A stretch of DNA of 64,000 nucleotides, from assembly GCA_029573725.1 (NCBI GenBank), contig JAKQDQ010000181.1, positions 434,001 to 498,000 of the forward strand, written 5' to 3'. A model generated the notes under the pieces. That model saw nothing but the letters and a program-made list of their open reading frames with translations. It was not told the DNA's origin and made no database searches. Below are positions 9,157 through 18,245 of the stretch, one piece after another; the stretch's first letter is position 1; each line of letters begins with the position of its first letter. The position numbers and the translations under genes are program-made. Source of the DNA: Verrucomicrobiota bacterium (GTDB lineage: Bacteria; Verrucomicrobiota; Verrucomicrobiia; Limisphaerales; JADLHS01).

Positions 9157-10293
9157 TCAGACTGCCACCTTCCGGGTTTTTACCATGGCTCCGTGGTTGG
9201 GCGTCAGCAGCACCACTGCGCGGACGCCGCCGCTCTGGATTTCCAGGCGGTCGAAATCACCCAGTGGCAGCAGTTGCGCCAGACGCTGGCCACGTTGGGA
9301 AATGAATTCAAAAAAGTTCACCCACAAATCCGGGTTGTGACACTGCCATTCGTAGACGATCTCGCCCTGGTGGGAAAGGATCAGCAGCTCATCCACTTGC
9401 GGCTGCGTGGCGACTCCGGGGGGTACAACCGGCACGTTGCCGTACGAGTAATCAATGTTCTGTTTGGAGGGGTCTGCCGCCCGTTCCGCCTCCAATTGGG
9501 TCGCTTCGGCGGTGATGTGTTCGGCCGCGGGCACCCCGGGTGCGCTGGCGGCCAGCGCCTCGCGGGTTTCATCGCTTTTGCGCGCCGCTTCCATCAACAG
9601 GAATTCCCATTGTCCGTCAATCGAACGCTGGGGAGGATCGTGGAACGGTTTCAGCACGAACTGGCCGCCGGTCAGCGCCAGCAAATGATTGAACGCCTCT
9701 TCGCCGGCGAGCGCCCCCACCTCGGCATGAATGATCTGACCGGTCTCGATGAAAATTCTGCCGGTCCCGCCGGCGTGGCTGATTTCCAAAATCGAGGAGC
9801 TGCGGGCCAGGCATTCCATCTGGATGATGTCCTGCAAGCCCACGCGTCGGAGGACGCCGCGGAAACCTTCCTCGGAATGCAGCTTCAGCAATTCATTGAG
9901 AATTCCATAAAGGCTTTGCCAGCCGGAAGGGTTGGTGGGTTTTTGCAGGAACAACTCGGCCCCGTTGCTGAGACAGGCGGTGCGGTATTTCTCTGTGACA
10001 AAGCCCGTCAACACGACCTTTTGCACGGTGGGATAGCCCCGGTTGAGCAGGGACAGCATCTGCAAGCCGTCCATGACGCCCATCTGCATGTCGATCACCG
10101 CCAGATCCACCGGCTGCTTTTGCAACATCCCAAAGGCCTGGCTGGCGCTGGTGGCGGTGAGGATTTCCCATTGGCCCTGGCTCATCACGCCCATCAGCTC
10201 GCGCACGGTTTCCAGAAACAACTCCTCGTCGTCCACGAACAGCACCCGGCGTACTGCGCCGGAGGGGGTGGCTGATGTTCCCGTCTCACTCAT
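9157..10293 (-). CDS. Response regulator: REC, DUF4388 (PATAN) and roadblock-like domains
   Basis: 378 residues. Residues ~12-130 are a receiver domain with acidic pair (VDDEELF), phospho-acceptor region AVIDMQMGVMDGLQ, Thr-containing VVLTGFVTEKY and Lys in ELFLQKPTNPSG. Residues ~145-245 match the DUF4388/PATAN pattern (LQDIIQMECLARSSSILEI, GRIFIETGQIIHAEVG, GEEAFNHLLAL). Residues ~290-375 resemble roadblock/LC7 (VDELLILSHQGEIVYEWQ). There is no DNA-binding domain, so output is probably protein-protein. It lies 106 bp after the HEAT-repeat gene and directly before the 121-aa gene. Its location after nuoABCD is unusual. Confidence 0.85.
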   Translation of the reverse strand: MSETGTSATPSGAVRRVLFVDDEELFLETVRELMGVMSQGQWEILTATSASQAFGMLQKQPVDLAVIDMQMGVMDGLQMLSLLNRGYPTVQKVVLTGFVTEKYRTACLSNGAELFLQKPTNPSGWQSLYGILNELLKLHSEEGFRGVLRRVGLQDIIQMECLARSSSILEISHAGGTGRIFIETGQIIHAEVGALAGEEAFNHLLALTGGQFVLKPFHDPPQRSIDGQWEFLLMEAARKSDETREALAASAPGVPAAEHITAEATQLEAERAADPSKQNIDYSYGNVPVVPPGVATQPQVDELLILSHQGEIVYEWQCHNPDLWVNFFEFISQRGQRLAQLLPLGDFDRLEIQSGGVRAVVLLTPNHGAMVKTRKVAV

Positions 10294-10399
10294 GTTGGCG
10301 TTTTGCTGGTTGACCCATCCGCATTGGTTTCGAGCGCGCGGGCGGAAAAAGGGAGGCGCATTTCTCCACGATCACCCTGACTGCCGCTGCCGGGAAAAT

Positions 10400-11785
10400 T
10401 CAGCGCCCGGCCATGAGCGTGGATAATCCCTTGTCAGCCGTTTGTTTAACCCATCGGTTCTTGTCATTCAATAAAGATTGTAACGCGGGAATGCTCGCGG
10501 GCAGATTCAGCCGAATGACCGCCTCCGCCGCGGCGAGCCGCACTTCCGCATCGCTGTCGCGCAGGAGGATTTGCAGCACGTCGAACACGGCATCGCCGGT
10601 AATGTCACTGCCGACCACTCCGGGCGGGCGCGCCAGTTCGTTCCCGCGCCGGCCGGTGATGCGGCGGATGAGTTGCACGGCGGCAAACTGCACGCCCGGT
10701 TCGCGGTGGCGTACGGCCTCCTGCAATTGCGGCACCAGGGACTTGGCCGTGGGGTGTCGTTCCCAGTAGGGGTCCAACGAGGCCAGCGCGCGCGCGGCGG
10801 CCTGGCGCACCCCCATGTGCTCATCCACCATCGCCAGAATCAAACGGTCCATGGAACTTTCATCGCCGAGATACCCCAGCGCGTCGGCGGCGTGTTGGCG
10901 CACTTCGGCATCGCGATCTTGGAGCAGTTCCGTGACCGCGGGCCGGGCCGTGCGGTCGTTCAAACGCCCCAGGGCCTCGGCCAGCGCCGCCCGCACCTCC
11001 CAGTCGTGATCGTGTGCCAGTGACAGAAGTGGGGGCACGGCCTGCCGGTCGCCCAGCTGCCCCAGCGCAGCCACCGCCGCCACACGCACGTTGCGCACAC
11101 GGTCGCGCAGCAGAAGAAGCAACCCGGGCACGGCTTGCTTGTCGCCCATGCTCGCAAGACTGTTGATCACGGCGACGCGCACCATCGGTTCGGGATCTTT
11201 CAGCGTGTCCAGCAGCGGTTTCAGTCCGGCAGCTTCGCCCAGCTCCCCCAGGGCGGTGGCGGCGGCAACACGCCGTTCGTAGCTGCCGCTCCGCAGCACG
11301 CTGGTCAACGGACCCAGGGCCATCGAGCCAAACATGGTGACGCGCTTGAAATCGCCACAAGCAATAAAAAATGGGATCTGCTCCACGACCGTGCGCGGCG
11401 TCCAATTCAAGGCCCGCAGGGCCTGCGCCACGTGATATTGCACGCCCGGAGTGCCGCGCAGGAGCGCCCCCACCAGTCCGTCAACCGCCGTCTTGCTGCC
11501 GATTTTTTTCAACGCCTGCGCCGCCAGCTCCTGCACCGCGTCACTGGGATCGCGCAACGCGTCAATCAGGGGTTTCAGCGCGATGGTGCCCTCGAAGTCA
11601 CCCAGGGCCGCCACGATTTCCGCCCGCACTGCGGCCTCCGGATCGCGCAAGGCGTCCATCAGCACCTGGACGGCCGCAGGATCCTTGAGCGCGCGGATGC
11701 GCTGCACCATTTCCAGGCGTTTCTGCGCAGAATCAGAATTCAAGCCGCGTTGCAGCAGCCAGAGCTTCGTGTTTAGCATCGCCAT
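10400..11785 (-). CDS. HEAT-repeat protein
   Basis: 461 residues made of about a dozen HEAT repeats of ~31 residues, with recurring units such as DPEAAVRAEIVAALGDFE, DPEPMVRVAVINSLASMG, DRVRNVRVAAVAALGQLG and DAEVRQHAADALGYLG. No signal peptide or catalytic motif is seen, so it is a cytoplasmic scaffold by inference. The start codon is 3 bp downstream of the nuoD stop, so it belongs to the nuo transcript. PBS-lyase-type HEAT proteins sometimes assist cofactor or complex assembly, so a role in complex I assembly or in the adjoining signalling genes is possible but unproven. Confidence 0.85.
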   Translation of the reverse strand: MAMLNTKLWLLQRGLNSDSAQKRLEMVQRIRALKDPAAVQVLMDALRDPEAAVRAEIVAALGDFEGTIALKPLIDALRDPSDAVQELAAQALKKIGSKTAVDGLVGALLRGTPGVQYHVAQALRALNWTPRTVVEQIPFFIACGDFKRVTMFGSMALGPLTSVLRSGSYERRVAAATALGELGEAAGLKPLLDTLKDPEPMVRVAVINSLASMGDKQAVPGLLLLLRDRVRNVRVAAVAALGQLGDRQAVPPLLSLAHDHDWEVRAALAEALGRLNDRTARPAVTELLQDRDAEVRQHAADALGYLGDESSMDRLILAMVDEHMGVRQAAARALASLDPYWERHPTAKSLVPQLQEAVRHREPGVQFAAVQLIRRITGRRGNELARPPGVVGSDITGDAVFDVLQILLRDSDAEVRLAAAEAVIRLNLPASIPALQSLLNDKNRWVKQTADKGLSTLMAGR

Positions 11786-11788
11786 AGT

Positions 11789-12949
11789 CTAACGATCCAC
11801 TTCACCGAGGACAATATCCACACTGCCCAGGATGGCGACGGCGTCCGCCACGGTGTGTCCCCGACACAGGTCCTCGAGGACGGTGAGATTGATCAGGCTG
11901 GGGGGGCGGATCCGGTAGCGGTAAGGATTCGGCCCGCCATCGCTGATGAGATAAAAACCGAGTTCCCCCTTGGGGGCCTCGATGCGTCCATACGCTTCTC
12001 CTCCTTTGGGACGAAAACCGCGCAATCTGGTTTTCGGGTCGATGATCGGGCCGTCGGGGATGGTGGCCAGCGCCTGTTCCAGAATTTTCACCGATTCACG
12101 CATCTCCAGCATGCGCACGAAGTAGCGGTCGTAAGTGTCCCCGTGCGCGCCCAGCGGGACCTTGAACGCGAACCGGTCATACAGGCCGTAGCGGTCCACC
12201 TTGCGCAAATCGTAATTGACTCCCGAAGCGCGCAGCATCGGCCCGGTGATGCCCGCATTGACCGCCAGCGCCGCGGGTAATGCGCCGACGCCTTGAGTGC
12301 GGGCGAGCAGGATTTCGTTCGTGGCGAGCAGGTTTTCGAATTCGTCAATGAAGCGCGGCGTCTCCGCCACGACTTTTTTCGCCCGGGGCACCCAGTCTTC
12401 GGGCAGATCGCAGCGGCAGCCGCCGAAGCGCATGTAATTGCACATCATGCGGGCGCCGGTCAACGCCTCGAACAAGTCCAGAATCTTCTCGCGTTCACGA
12501 AAGGCATACATCAACGGGGTGCCGGTGGCGCCCAGGTCCTGCAACAGAAACCCGGCGAGGCAGGCGTGGTTTTGCAACCGCGTGAGTTCAGCGGTGATGA
12601 TGCGGATGTATTCGGCGCGTTCCGGCACGGTCAAGCCCGCCAGCTTTTCCACCGCCAGGGTGTACGCCCAGTTGTTCGTCAGGGAGCAGAAATAATCCAG
12701 CCGGTCCGTGTAAGGAATGGACGCCAGATAGCTCATGCCCTCGCCGAGTTTTTCATGGTTGCGATGCAGGTAACCGAACACGGGTTTCAACTGGACGATG
12801 CGTTCGCCGTCCAGCACCACATCCATGCGGAATACGCCATGGGTCGAAGGATGGTGCGGCCCCATCGCCACTTCGAGCCACTGTCCGGCGGCGGCGTCCT
12901 TTGGCCGCAGCTCCACCCGGGGGACAGTCGTTTCGACTTCGGGCTTCAT
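11789..12949 (-). CDS. nuoD: NADH-quinone oxidoreductase subunit D
   Basis: 386 residues, full length for the 49-kDa subunit of complex I. Typical segments are [21 protein letters not shown] near the N terminus, [41 protein letters not shown] and a C-terminal [33 protein letters not shown]. It forms part of the quinone-binding cavity with NuoB at the membrane interface. Its start overlaps the nuoC stop (ATGA). This is a separate NuoD, not a NuoCD fusion. No nuoE-N follow; the next gene encodes the HEAT-repeat protein. Confidence 0.96.
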   Translation of the reverse strand: MKPEVETTVPRVELRPKDAAAGQWLEVAMGPHHPSTHGVFRMDVVLDGERIVQLKPVFGYLHRNHEKLGEGMSYLASIPYTDRLDYFCSLTNNWAYTLAVEKLAGLTVPERAEYIRIITAELTRLQNHACLAGFLLQDLGATGTPLMYAFREREKILDLFEALTGARMMCNYMRFGGCRCDLPEDWVPRAKKVVAETPRFIDEFENLLATNEILLARTQGVGALPAALAVNAGITGPMLRASGVNYDLRKVDRYGLYDRFAFKVPLGAHGDTYDRYFVRMLEMRESVKILEQALATIPDGPIIDPKTRLRGFRPKGGEAYGRIEAPKGELGFYLISDGGPNPYRYRIRPPSLINLTVLEDLCRGHTVADAVAILGSVDIVLGEVDR

Positions 12950-13581
12950 GTTGGCGCCTCCGGCAATTGATGTTTCCGGGCCTTGGCCAACACCTCGTCA
13001 TGCGGGGTTGGCTCGTATTCGTAATCGTCCGGTTCAACGTAATCTTTCCGCATGGGAAAGTCCTTGAACTCGTCCCACATGAAAATGCGCCGCAAATCCG
13101 GGTGACCATCGAAGTGGACGCCGAACAAGTCGAACACTTCGCGCTCCTGGAATTCGCAACTGCGCCAGATGGGTGTCAGAGAAGGGAGATGCGAGTCTGC
13201 CGTCCGATCCCCGGTGCACAACCGCAGGATGAGCGGTCCCTGGCGATGCTCCATGGAATACAGGTGATACACCACCTCCAGGTGCGCCGGCCGCCGGGCG
13301 GTCCGTGTTGCCTCGATTTCTTGTTCGCCTCCCTCCACCGGTTGTTTGATCTTGACCTTTTCCGTCCATTCGGCGGCAAGCCAGTCCACCCCCGTGACGT
13401 TCGAGCAATAGTCAAATCGCAGCTCGGCATGGTCGCGCAGCAGGCGGGCGACCGCCACGGCGGAATCCCGATCCACCCGCAACGAGTGCTGGCCGGAAGG
13501 GGATGGGTTGGCCACGATTTCCAGCCGGGCGGTTGGGATGGCGGCCTCCAGCCGGGATTTTATTTCTTCCAGTGAAAACAT
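12946..13581 (-). CDS. nuoC: NADH-quinone oxidoreductase subunit C
   Basis: About 211 residues starting [20 protein letters not shown]. An upstream in-frame Met at 13668 adds a low-quality N terminus that I leave out. The 30-kDa-subunit signature is present near the C terminus: [20 protein letters not shown] followed by DFPMRKDY. A Glu/Lys-rich insertion ([21 protein letters not shown]) lies mid-protein. It is a peripheral-arm subunit of complex I that packs against NuoD and NuoB. It lies about 150 bp after nuoB and overlaps nuoD by the ATGA pattern. Confidence 0.93.
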   Translation of the reverse strand: MFSLEEIKSRLEAAIPTARLEIVANPSPSGQHSLRVDRDSAVAVARLLRDHAELRFDYCSNVTGVDWLAAEWTEKVKIKQPVEGGEQEIEATRTARRPAHLEVVYHLYSMEHRQGPLILRLCTGDRTADSHLPSLTPIWRSCEFQEREVFDLFGVHFDGHPDLRRIFMWDEFKDFPMRKDYVEPDDYEYEPTPHDEVLAKARKHQLPEAPT

Positions 13582-13735
13582 ACTTGGTTCATGCAAAGCC
13601 AGTGCGGCGGCCGCCAGTTCCACTGGTAATCGGCCCCTCCCACTCCGGCTGGCGTGCCCAGCCGGCACAGGGGCAAAGGTGCGCGCGCACGGGCGGCGTG
13701 ATCGTCCGTGCCGCGGGTTCCGCCGGATAATGACC

Positions 13736-14362
13736 TCATGAGTTGCTGCGGGAAATTGCCGGCGCCGTCCAGCGGTCAGGATTTTTGGGGGGCACCAGAT
13801 CGTGATCGCCGTATCGCGGCACCGGAAACTCGCTGGGCAGCTCCGGTTGCAAATGGCGGGGGCGTCGCGGGCCGGTTAATTCCTGGGCGGCGATCTGCTG
13901 TTGCAAGGTCATGAACGCATGGATCAGCGCTTCCGGCCGCGGCGGACACCCGGGAATGTGAACATCCACGGGAATAAACCGGTCAATGCCTTTGAGCACG
14001 TTGTAACCCTGCTTGAACGGACCGCCGGAGATGGCGCACGCCCCCATGGCAATCACGTACTTTGGCTCGGCCATTTGGTTGTACAGCCGCACCACCTGGG
14101 GCGCCATCTTTTTCGTGACGGTGCCGGCCACGATCATCAAGTCGGCCTGCCGCGGGGAAGGGCGGAAGACTTCGGCCCCAAAGCGCGCCAAATCATAACG
14201 CGCCATGGTGGTGGCGATCATTTCGATGGCACAACAGGCCAGGCCAAATTGCAGCGGCCAGATGGAGTTGCGGCGGCCCCAGTTGTAAAGACTTTCCAAA
14301 GTCGTTGTGAAAACTCCCTGCTTTTGCAACTCGCTTTTCAGGCCTGCATCCATCATTGGCAC
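13736..14362 (-). CDS. nuoB: NADH-quinone oxidoreductase subunit B
   Basis: 208 residues. The tetranuclear N2 cluster ligands are visible: tandem Cys in [11 protein letters not shown], a third in [11 protein letters not shown] and a fourth in [12 protein letters not shown]. The N-terminal [17 protein letters not shown] and [16 protein letters not shown] segments are diagnostic. The subunit passes electrons to quinone at the junction of the peripheral and membrane arms. The C-terminal ~45 residues ([19 protein letters not shown] onward) extend beyond the conserved core and look flexible. It starts 8 bp downstream of nuoA. Confidence 0.96.
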   Translation of the reverse strand: MPMMDAGLKSELQKQGVFTTTLESLYNWGRRNSIWPLQFGLACCAIEMIATTMARYDLARFGAEVFRPSPRQADLMIVAGTVTKKMAPQVVRLYNQMAEPKYVIAMGACAISGGPFKQGYNVLKGIDRFIPVDVHIPGCPPRPEALIHAFMTLQQQIAAQELTGPRRPRHLQPELPSEFPVPRYGDHDLVPPKNPDRWTAPAISRSNS

Positions 14363-14370
14363 ATGAAGCG

Positions 14371-14817
14371 TCAGTCAAGGGGAGGGAGGGCTGACAGTTC
14401 CCCGCGGAAGCTGGCCCGCGCCGGGTCGCCCGCCCAGTTCAGAATTCCCTTTCGCCAGGCCCAAAGCAATCCGGCGGCCAGCAGCAGCAAAAATACCAGC
14501 AGCGACACGAATGCTCCCGCGCCCAGCCCGGTGAAGATCACGGCAAACGGGAGCAGGAACACGGCCTCGACATCAAAGATCAGAAAGATGATGGCGTACA
14601 GATAATACCCGGACTTGAAATGGATCCAGGCATCACCCTTGGATTCCAGCCCGCATTCGTAGGTGGCGAGTTTGTCCGCGCCCGGTTTGCCGGGCGAAAA
14701 GTACCGCGCCCATAATCGTCCCAGCCACAATGGCGTACAGGCGCAGAGTGCCGCCGCCACCGCCAGCCCCAACACCGGCAGGTAATTGCTGGAAACCTCT
14801 GCGGGAGTCGGGGACAT
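14371..14817 (-). CDS. nuoA: NADH-quinone oxidoreductase subunit A
   Basis: 148 residues with three predicted transmembrane helices (starting ~9, ~70 and ~102). The conserved loop [20 protein letters not shown] carries the ECG motif typical of NuoA, and [20 protein letters not shown] follows. It is a small membrane-arm subunit. The start is 3 bp after the preceding 89-aa gene, so that gene probably leads the operon. The C-terminal tail ([21 protein letters not shown]) is longer than usual. Confidence 0.95.
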   Translation of the reverse strand: MSPTPAEVSSNYLPVLGLAVAAALCACTPLWLGRLWARYFSPGKPGADKLATYECGLESKGDAWIHFKSGYYLYAIIFLIFDVEAVFLLPFAVIFTGLGAGAFVSLLVFLLLLAAGLLWAWRKGILNWAGDPARASFRGELSALPPLD

Positions 14818-14820
14818 GGC

Positions 14821-15090
14821 TCAATTCGTTTCCGGTGCGTGCCGTTTCAAGCCCACCGCGTGCGCGATGTCGTCAAATTCTTCACGACTGATGCGCTCCA
14901 GCGGTTTGCCGGATTGCTTGAGCTTTTCATTGATTTTGATGGCGGTCTCCGTCATTTGCTCATGCGTATCCTTCGACCCGCCGATCAGGGCAAAATTGGG
15001 TCCCCGGGTGATGCGTTTGTGTCCGTCCGAATCCAGCCCCACCCCCAACAGGAGGGCTTTCTTTTTGGTGGGTTTGCCGCTGTGCGCCAT
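14821..15090 (-). CDS. Small protein of unknown function preceding nuoA
   Basis: 89 residues, basic, with no membrane segment. Notable stretches are KKKALLLGVGLDSDGHKRIT and GPNFALIGGSKDTHEQM, followed by a helical region TAIKINEKLKQSGKPLERIS. I do not recognise a named family. It ends 3 bp before nuoA on the same strand, so it is very likely cotranscribed with the complex I genes, although no functional link is known to me. Confidence 0.65.
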   Translation of the reverse strand: MAHSGKPTKKKALLLGVGLDSDGHKRITRGPNFALIGGSKDTHEQMTETAIKINEKLKQSGKPLERISREEFDDIAHAVGLKRHAPETN

Positions 15091-15161
15091 GTCGGAAGGC
15101 TAGTTCGGCATCCCGACAGGGTCAAGCGCGACGGTGGCAAAACCCCGGAGCGATGCGTCCA

Positions 15162-15192
15162 AAGAAAAAGCCCTCCGGGGCACCGGAGGGCT
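15162..15192 (-). terminator. Rho-independent terminator of the HU gene
   Basis: On the minus strand a perfect 9-bp stem, GCCCTCCGG/CCGGAGGGC with a four-base loop, is followed directly by a T-run (TTTTTCTTT). It lies about 30 bp downstream of the HU stop codon and is the clearest intrinsic terminator in the window. Confidence 0.9.
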
Positions 15193-15222
15193 GAGGAAAA
15201 GTTATCTGATTTGAACGATTGC

Positions 15223-15510
15223 TTACTTCGCGCCGAGGATGGCGTCCTTGCAGGCTTTGGCCACGCGGAACTTCACGACCTTCTTGGCGGGGATTTGGAT
15301 GGTTTCGCCCGTGGCGGGATTCCGGCCCTGTCGCGCCTTGCGGTTCACCAGAACCAGTTTGCCAATGCCGGGCAGGGTAAAGGAGTTCTTGGCGTTTTTG
15401 TAAGCGAGGTCGGCGATGATTTCGAGGATCTCAGACGCTTGCTTTTTCTTGAGACCGGACCGCTCGGCGAGCTCGGCTGCGATTTGGGATTTGGACAATG
15501 CTTTAGCCAT
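15223..15510 (-). CDS. HU/IHF family DNA-binding protein
   Basis: 95 residues, the standard length. Helical dimerisation half: KALSKSQIAAELAERSGLKKKQASEILE. Beta-arm: GIGKLVLVNRKARQGRNPATGE, with the RNPATG tip containing the intercalating proline. The C-terminal helix VAKACKDAIL is complete. It is a nucleoid-associated protein that bends DNA non-specifically. It stands alone and has its own terminator, as expected for a highly expressed gene. Confidence 0.95.
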   Translation of the reverse strand: MAKALSKSQIAAELAERSGLKKKQASEILEIIADLAYKNAKNSFTLPGIGKLVLVNRKARQGRNPATGETIQIPAKKVVKFRVAKACKDAILGAK

Positions 15511-15647
15511 ATTCGTGGTTAGTTAATTTGATTCGATTGTGTGTTCAAAAGTCACTCGACAGATGCGAATTAAAGACTTTCGGTGCCGCCACGCAAGAAG
15601 ATTTTGGAAGTTTTTATTAGGAAACCGGAGCGTTTCTGGAAAATTTG

Positions 15648-16157
15648 TCAAGCGTTCGATCCGCCGGATTTTACCAGCAACGCACGCTTGCGCCGGACGC
15701 CGACTGCGGACAAAAATTTGTCCATCACCGTGTCGGAGGGGGCCGCCGGTTTCTTGGCGGCCATCAGTTTTTCCAGACGGCGCACCGCATGACGAGGACA
15801 CCGGGAGGCATTCGGGCGGCCGAGGTAGGGGTCCAGTCTGGCCACCAGTTTCAGCACCAAGGCGTCGCTCTTGTATTTGTAGATGTCCGCCATGCCCAGA
15901 TTCACCACCGGTTTGTCGAGCGATTTCAAATCGAAACGTTGATCAATAGCGTCCACTTGTGATTGGTCGAAGACGAAAATGATCTCCGCCCATTGCATCA
16001 ATTCGGGCGTAAGCTGATTGGCGGCAAAATTTGCGGTCCCGCAGGATTTCACCTTCAAATCGGGGCGTACGCTGTACAGATGTTCCGCGGTCAGACTGCG
16101 CACCTTGTTTTGGGTGCACACAAACAAGACTCGTAATTTGTGGTCCAACTCGTTCAT
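15648..16157 (-). CDS. Low-molecular-weight protein tyrosine phosphatase-like protein
   Basis: 169 residues. The N terminus has the LMW-PTP P-loop (CX5RS) as VLFVCTQNKVRSLTAEHLY, then SCGTANFAANQLTPELMQWA, which fits the fold. The usual Asp loop near the C terminus may be represented by GMADIYKYKSD. After ~115 residues comes a basic tail (RCPRHAVRRLEKLMAAKKPA) that is not part of the family core and could have arisen by frameshift or fusion. The substrate could be a phosphoprotein. An arsenate-reductase-like activity is a less likely alternative. It is monocistronic. Confidence 0.7.
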   Translation of the reverse strand: MNELDHKLRVLFVCTQNKVRSLTAEHLYSVRPDLKVKSCGTANFAANQLTPELMQWAEIIFVFDQSQVDAIDQRFDLKSLDKPVVNLGMADIYKYKSDALVLKLVARLDPYLGRPNASRCPRHAVRRLEKLMAAKKPAAPSDTVMDKFLSAVGVRRKRALLVKSGGSNA

Positions 16158-16342
16158 CGCCAGTATTCTAGCGTTAAACAGACCTGCTCGCCATGTGAAA
16201 ATTTCGCGTCATCGTGCTGTTTTCAGCAGTTTGTCTGCCGTTTCCGGGCGCGTCTCCATCGGATTTGCAACTGTTCATTCCTTCTGGCTCTGTTTAAGCT
16301 GCGGTCTGGGCGCGTTTAGCGAACAACCAAGATATTTGTGGC

Positions 16343-17242
16343 ATGATGAAACCTACTTTACTCGTTCTCGCCGCTGGCATGGGCAGCCGTTACGGCGGTC
16401 TCAAACAGATCGACCCCGTCGGCCCGCAGGGGGAAACCATTATCGACTATTCGATCTTTGACGCACTGCGCGCCGGTTTTGGCAAACTGGTTTTTGTCAT
16501 CCGCAAGGATTTGGAGGCGCAATTCAGGGAAGTGGTGGGCGCGCGCTTCGAACCACGCCTTCCGGTGGAGTATGTGTTCCAGGAATTGACCCGCTTACCC
16601 GCCGGCTTTGGTGTGCCGCCGGGCCGGACCAAGCCCTGGGGAACCACCCAGGCGATTTTGATGGCCGAACCGGTCATCCAGGAACCCTTCGCGGCCATCA
16701 ACGCGGATGATTTTTATGGCGCGGATTCCTTTCAAGTGCTCGCGCGCCAATTGCAGTCGGGCGGTCCGGATTATTCAATGGTGGGATTCATCCTGCGCAA
16801 TACGCTCTCGGATTTTGGCAGCGTGGCGCGCGGCGTGTGTGAAGTGGATGCCGCGCACTACCTCCAAAGCATCATTGAGCTCACCCGGGTGGAACGCGAT
16901 GGTGCCGGCGCCAAATCCATTGCGCCCGACGGCACCGTCACCCGCTACACCGGCGATGAGCCGGTTTCCATGAACATGTGGGGATTCACTCCGACCATCT
17001 TCCCGCACCTGCAACGCGAGTTTACGGAGTTCCTGAAGGTCAGCGGCACCACGGAAAAGGCCGAATGCTATATTCCCATGACCGTGGGGCAGCTCATTCG
17101 CCGCGGTCAGGCGCGCTGTCGCGTCCTGCGCTCCACCGCCTCATGGTTTGGCGTCACGTATCGGGAGGATCGCCCGCGCGTGGTTGCCGACATCCGCAAA
17201 TTGATTGAGCAAGGCGTGTATCCGGAAAAACTGTGGAGCTGA
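16343..17242 (+). CDS. Sugar-phosphate nucleotidyltransferase family protein
   Basis: 299 residues with an N-terminal NTP-transferase signature (TLLVLAAGMGSRYGGLKQID), followed by a metal/nucleotide site (FAAINADDFYGADSF) and the AGFGVPPGRTKPWGTTQAIL segment characteristic of this group. The C-terminal part (ECYIPMTVGQLIRRGQARCR, WFGVTYREDRP) completes the fold. It probably makes an NDP-sugar in the cytoplasm. The exact sugar is not deducible. Two adjacent Met codons open the frame, and I use the first. Confidence 0.85.
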   Translation: MMKPTLLVLAAGMGSRYGGLKQIDPVGPQGETIIDYSIFDALRAGFGKLVFVIRKDLEAQFREVVGARFEPRLPVEYVFQELTRLPAGFGVPPGRTKPWGTTQAILMAEPVIQEPFAAINADDFYGADSFQVLARQLQSGGPDYSMVGFILRNTLSDFGSVARGVCEVDAAHYLQSIIELTRVERDGAGAKSIAPDGTVTRYTGDEPVSMNMWGFTPTIFPHLQREFTEFLKVSGTTEKAECYIPMTVGQLIRRGQARCRVLRSTASWFGVTYREDRPRVVADIRKLIEQGVYPEKLWS

Positions 17243-17534
17243 TCTCCCCCGGCAGCGGCCCCCGATGCCGTCCGGCCATCTGGAGTGTGCGGGAACAATG
17301 GACCACGCGTCAGCGCGTATTCCTCCGGCAAAACCAATTTCCACGGTCCAACTCTTGCCTGTGTTCTGGAAGCTGAATGTGGCGCTTCCAGCCGGCACCG
17401 CGCGTTGTGTTCCCGGCGTGATTGCTTTCCATGGTTGGCGGAAGATTCGCGAGAATGGTGTTGCTGCCAGAGAGATGGTGCGTGCAGTGAGCCATCCGGC
17501 TTCGGAGGTATAAATAACGGCCCGCCCGGCCGGT

Positions 17535-17761
17535 TGCGTTCGAGTGTTGGACGCTTGCCGGATCGCTGTTTTCACCTGACCCGACCCGGCAGCAATGGCG
17601 AGTGGTTCCGGATCGAGGGCTCCACCAATCTGGTGGACTGGACGGTGCTTGTCACCAACAGCGTGACCGACGGCGCGATACACTTTGTTGATCCCGACGC
17701 CGACAGCCTGCCGCAACGGTTCTATCGGGTGATCCCCGGGCCTCTGCTGGCCGCCGAATAA
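17535..17761 (+). pseudogene. Remnant of a secreted-protein C-terminal cassette
   Basis: The last ~60 codons of an open frame read RIEGSTNLVDWTVLVTNSV and end with DADSLPQRFYRVIPGP, the beta-rich C-terminal cassette found at the ends of many secreted verrucomicrobial proteins. The same frame continues back to 17285, but that part is Cys/Arg-rich and does not look like a protein. No signal peptide or body is attached, so I read this as the 3' remnant of a lost larger gene. Confidence 0.4.
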
Positions 17762-18245
17762 TCGCGCTCCCCGCGTATTCATCGGCCCTCGGGGTCACGT
17801 TTTTTGACTGATCCAGCGGGAGGTTTTCTGCGCACACATGCAGATGTTGAGTGGTGGCGTGCCAACCGGGAAGATTACGGCGAGAACAAGCGGTCCGGAA
17901 AAATTTCCTGGCGGGATTGTTCCGCACCCGGCGCGCGCAGGAGGTGCGGTGTCGTTTTGTTCATGTCCGGATCACGGCGGCAGAAACGGTTGACGGCTCC
18001 AACGAAACATATCGCGTGCACCAGCGCGCGGGTGGCAGCCGCAGCCATCACCATCGGATGATTTCAGCCTGGCTGCAGCGCTGCTGACGACGCCGGGGAA
18101 GCGTACGATGTCAAGGCGTGGGATTTGGAACGCCGCGGTGGCGGACTTGGGCGTCGCGCGCGGCGCCGCCGGGTCGTCGTGCTCAGCGGCCGGGTTGTTA
18201 AGCGGCCGTCCGGAAGCGGTTGTTGCCAACCATGGAGATGCCGGT
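17762..18245. other. Intergenic stretch, nothing recognised
   Basis: About 480 bp between the decayed remnant and the 3' end of moaA. No plausible gene, RNA or repeat was seen. Short open frames here lack protein-like composition. Confidence 0.4.
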
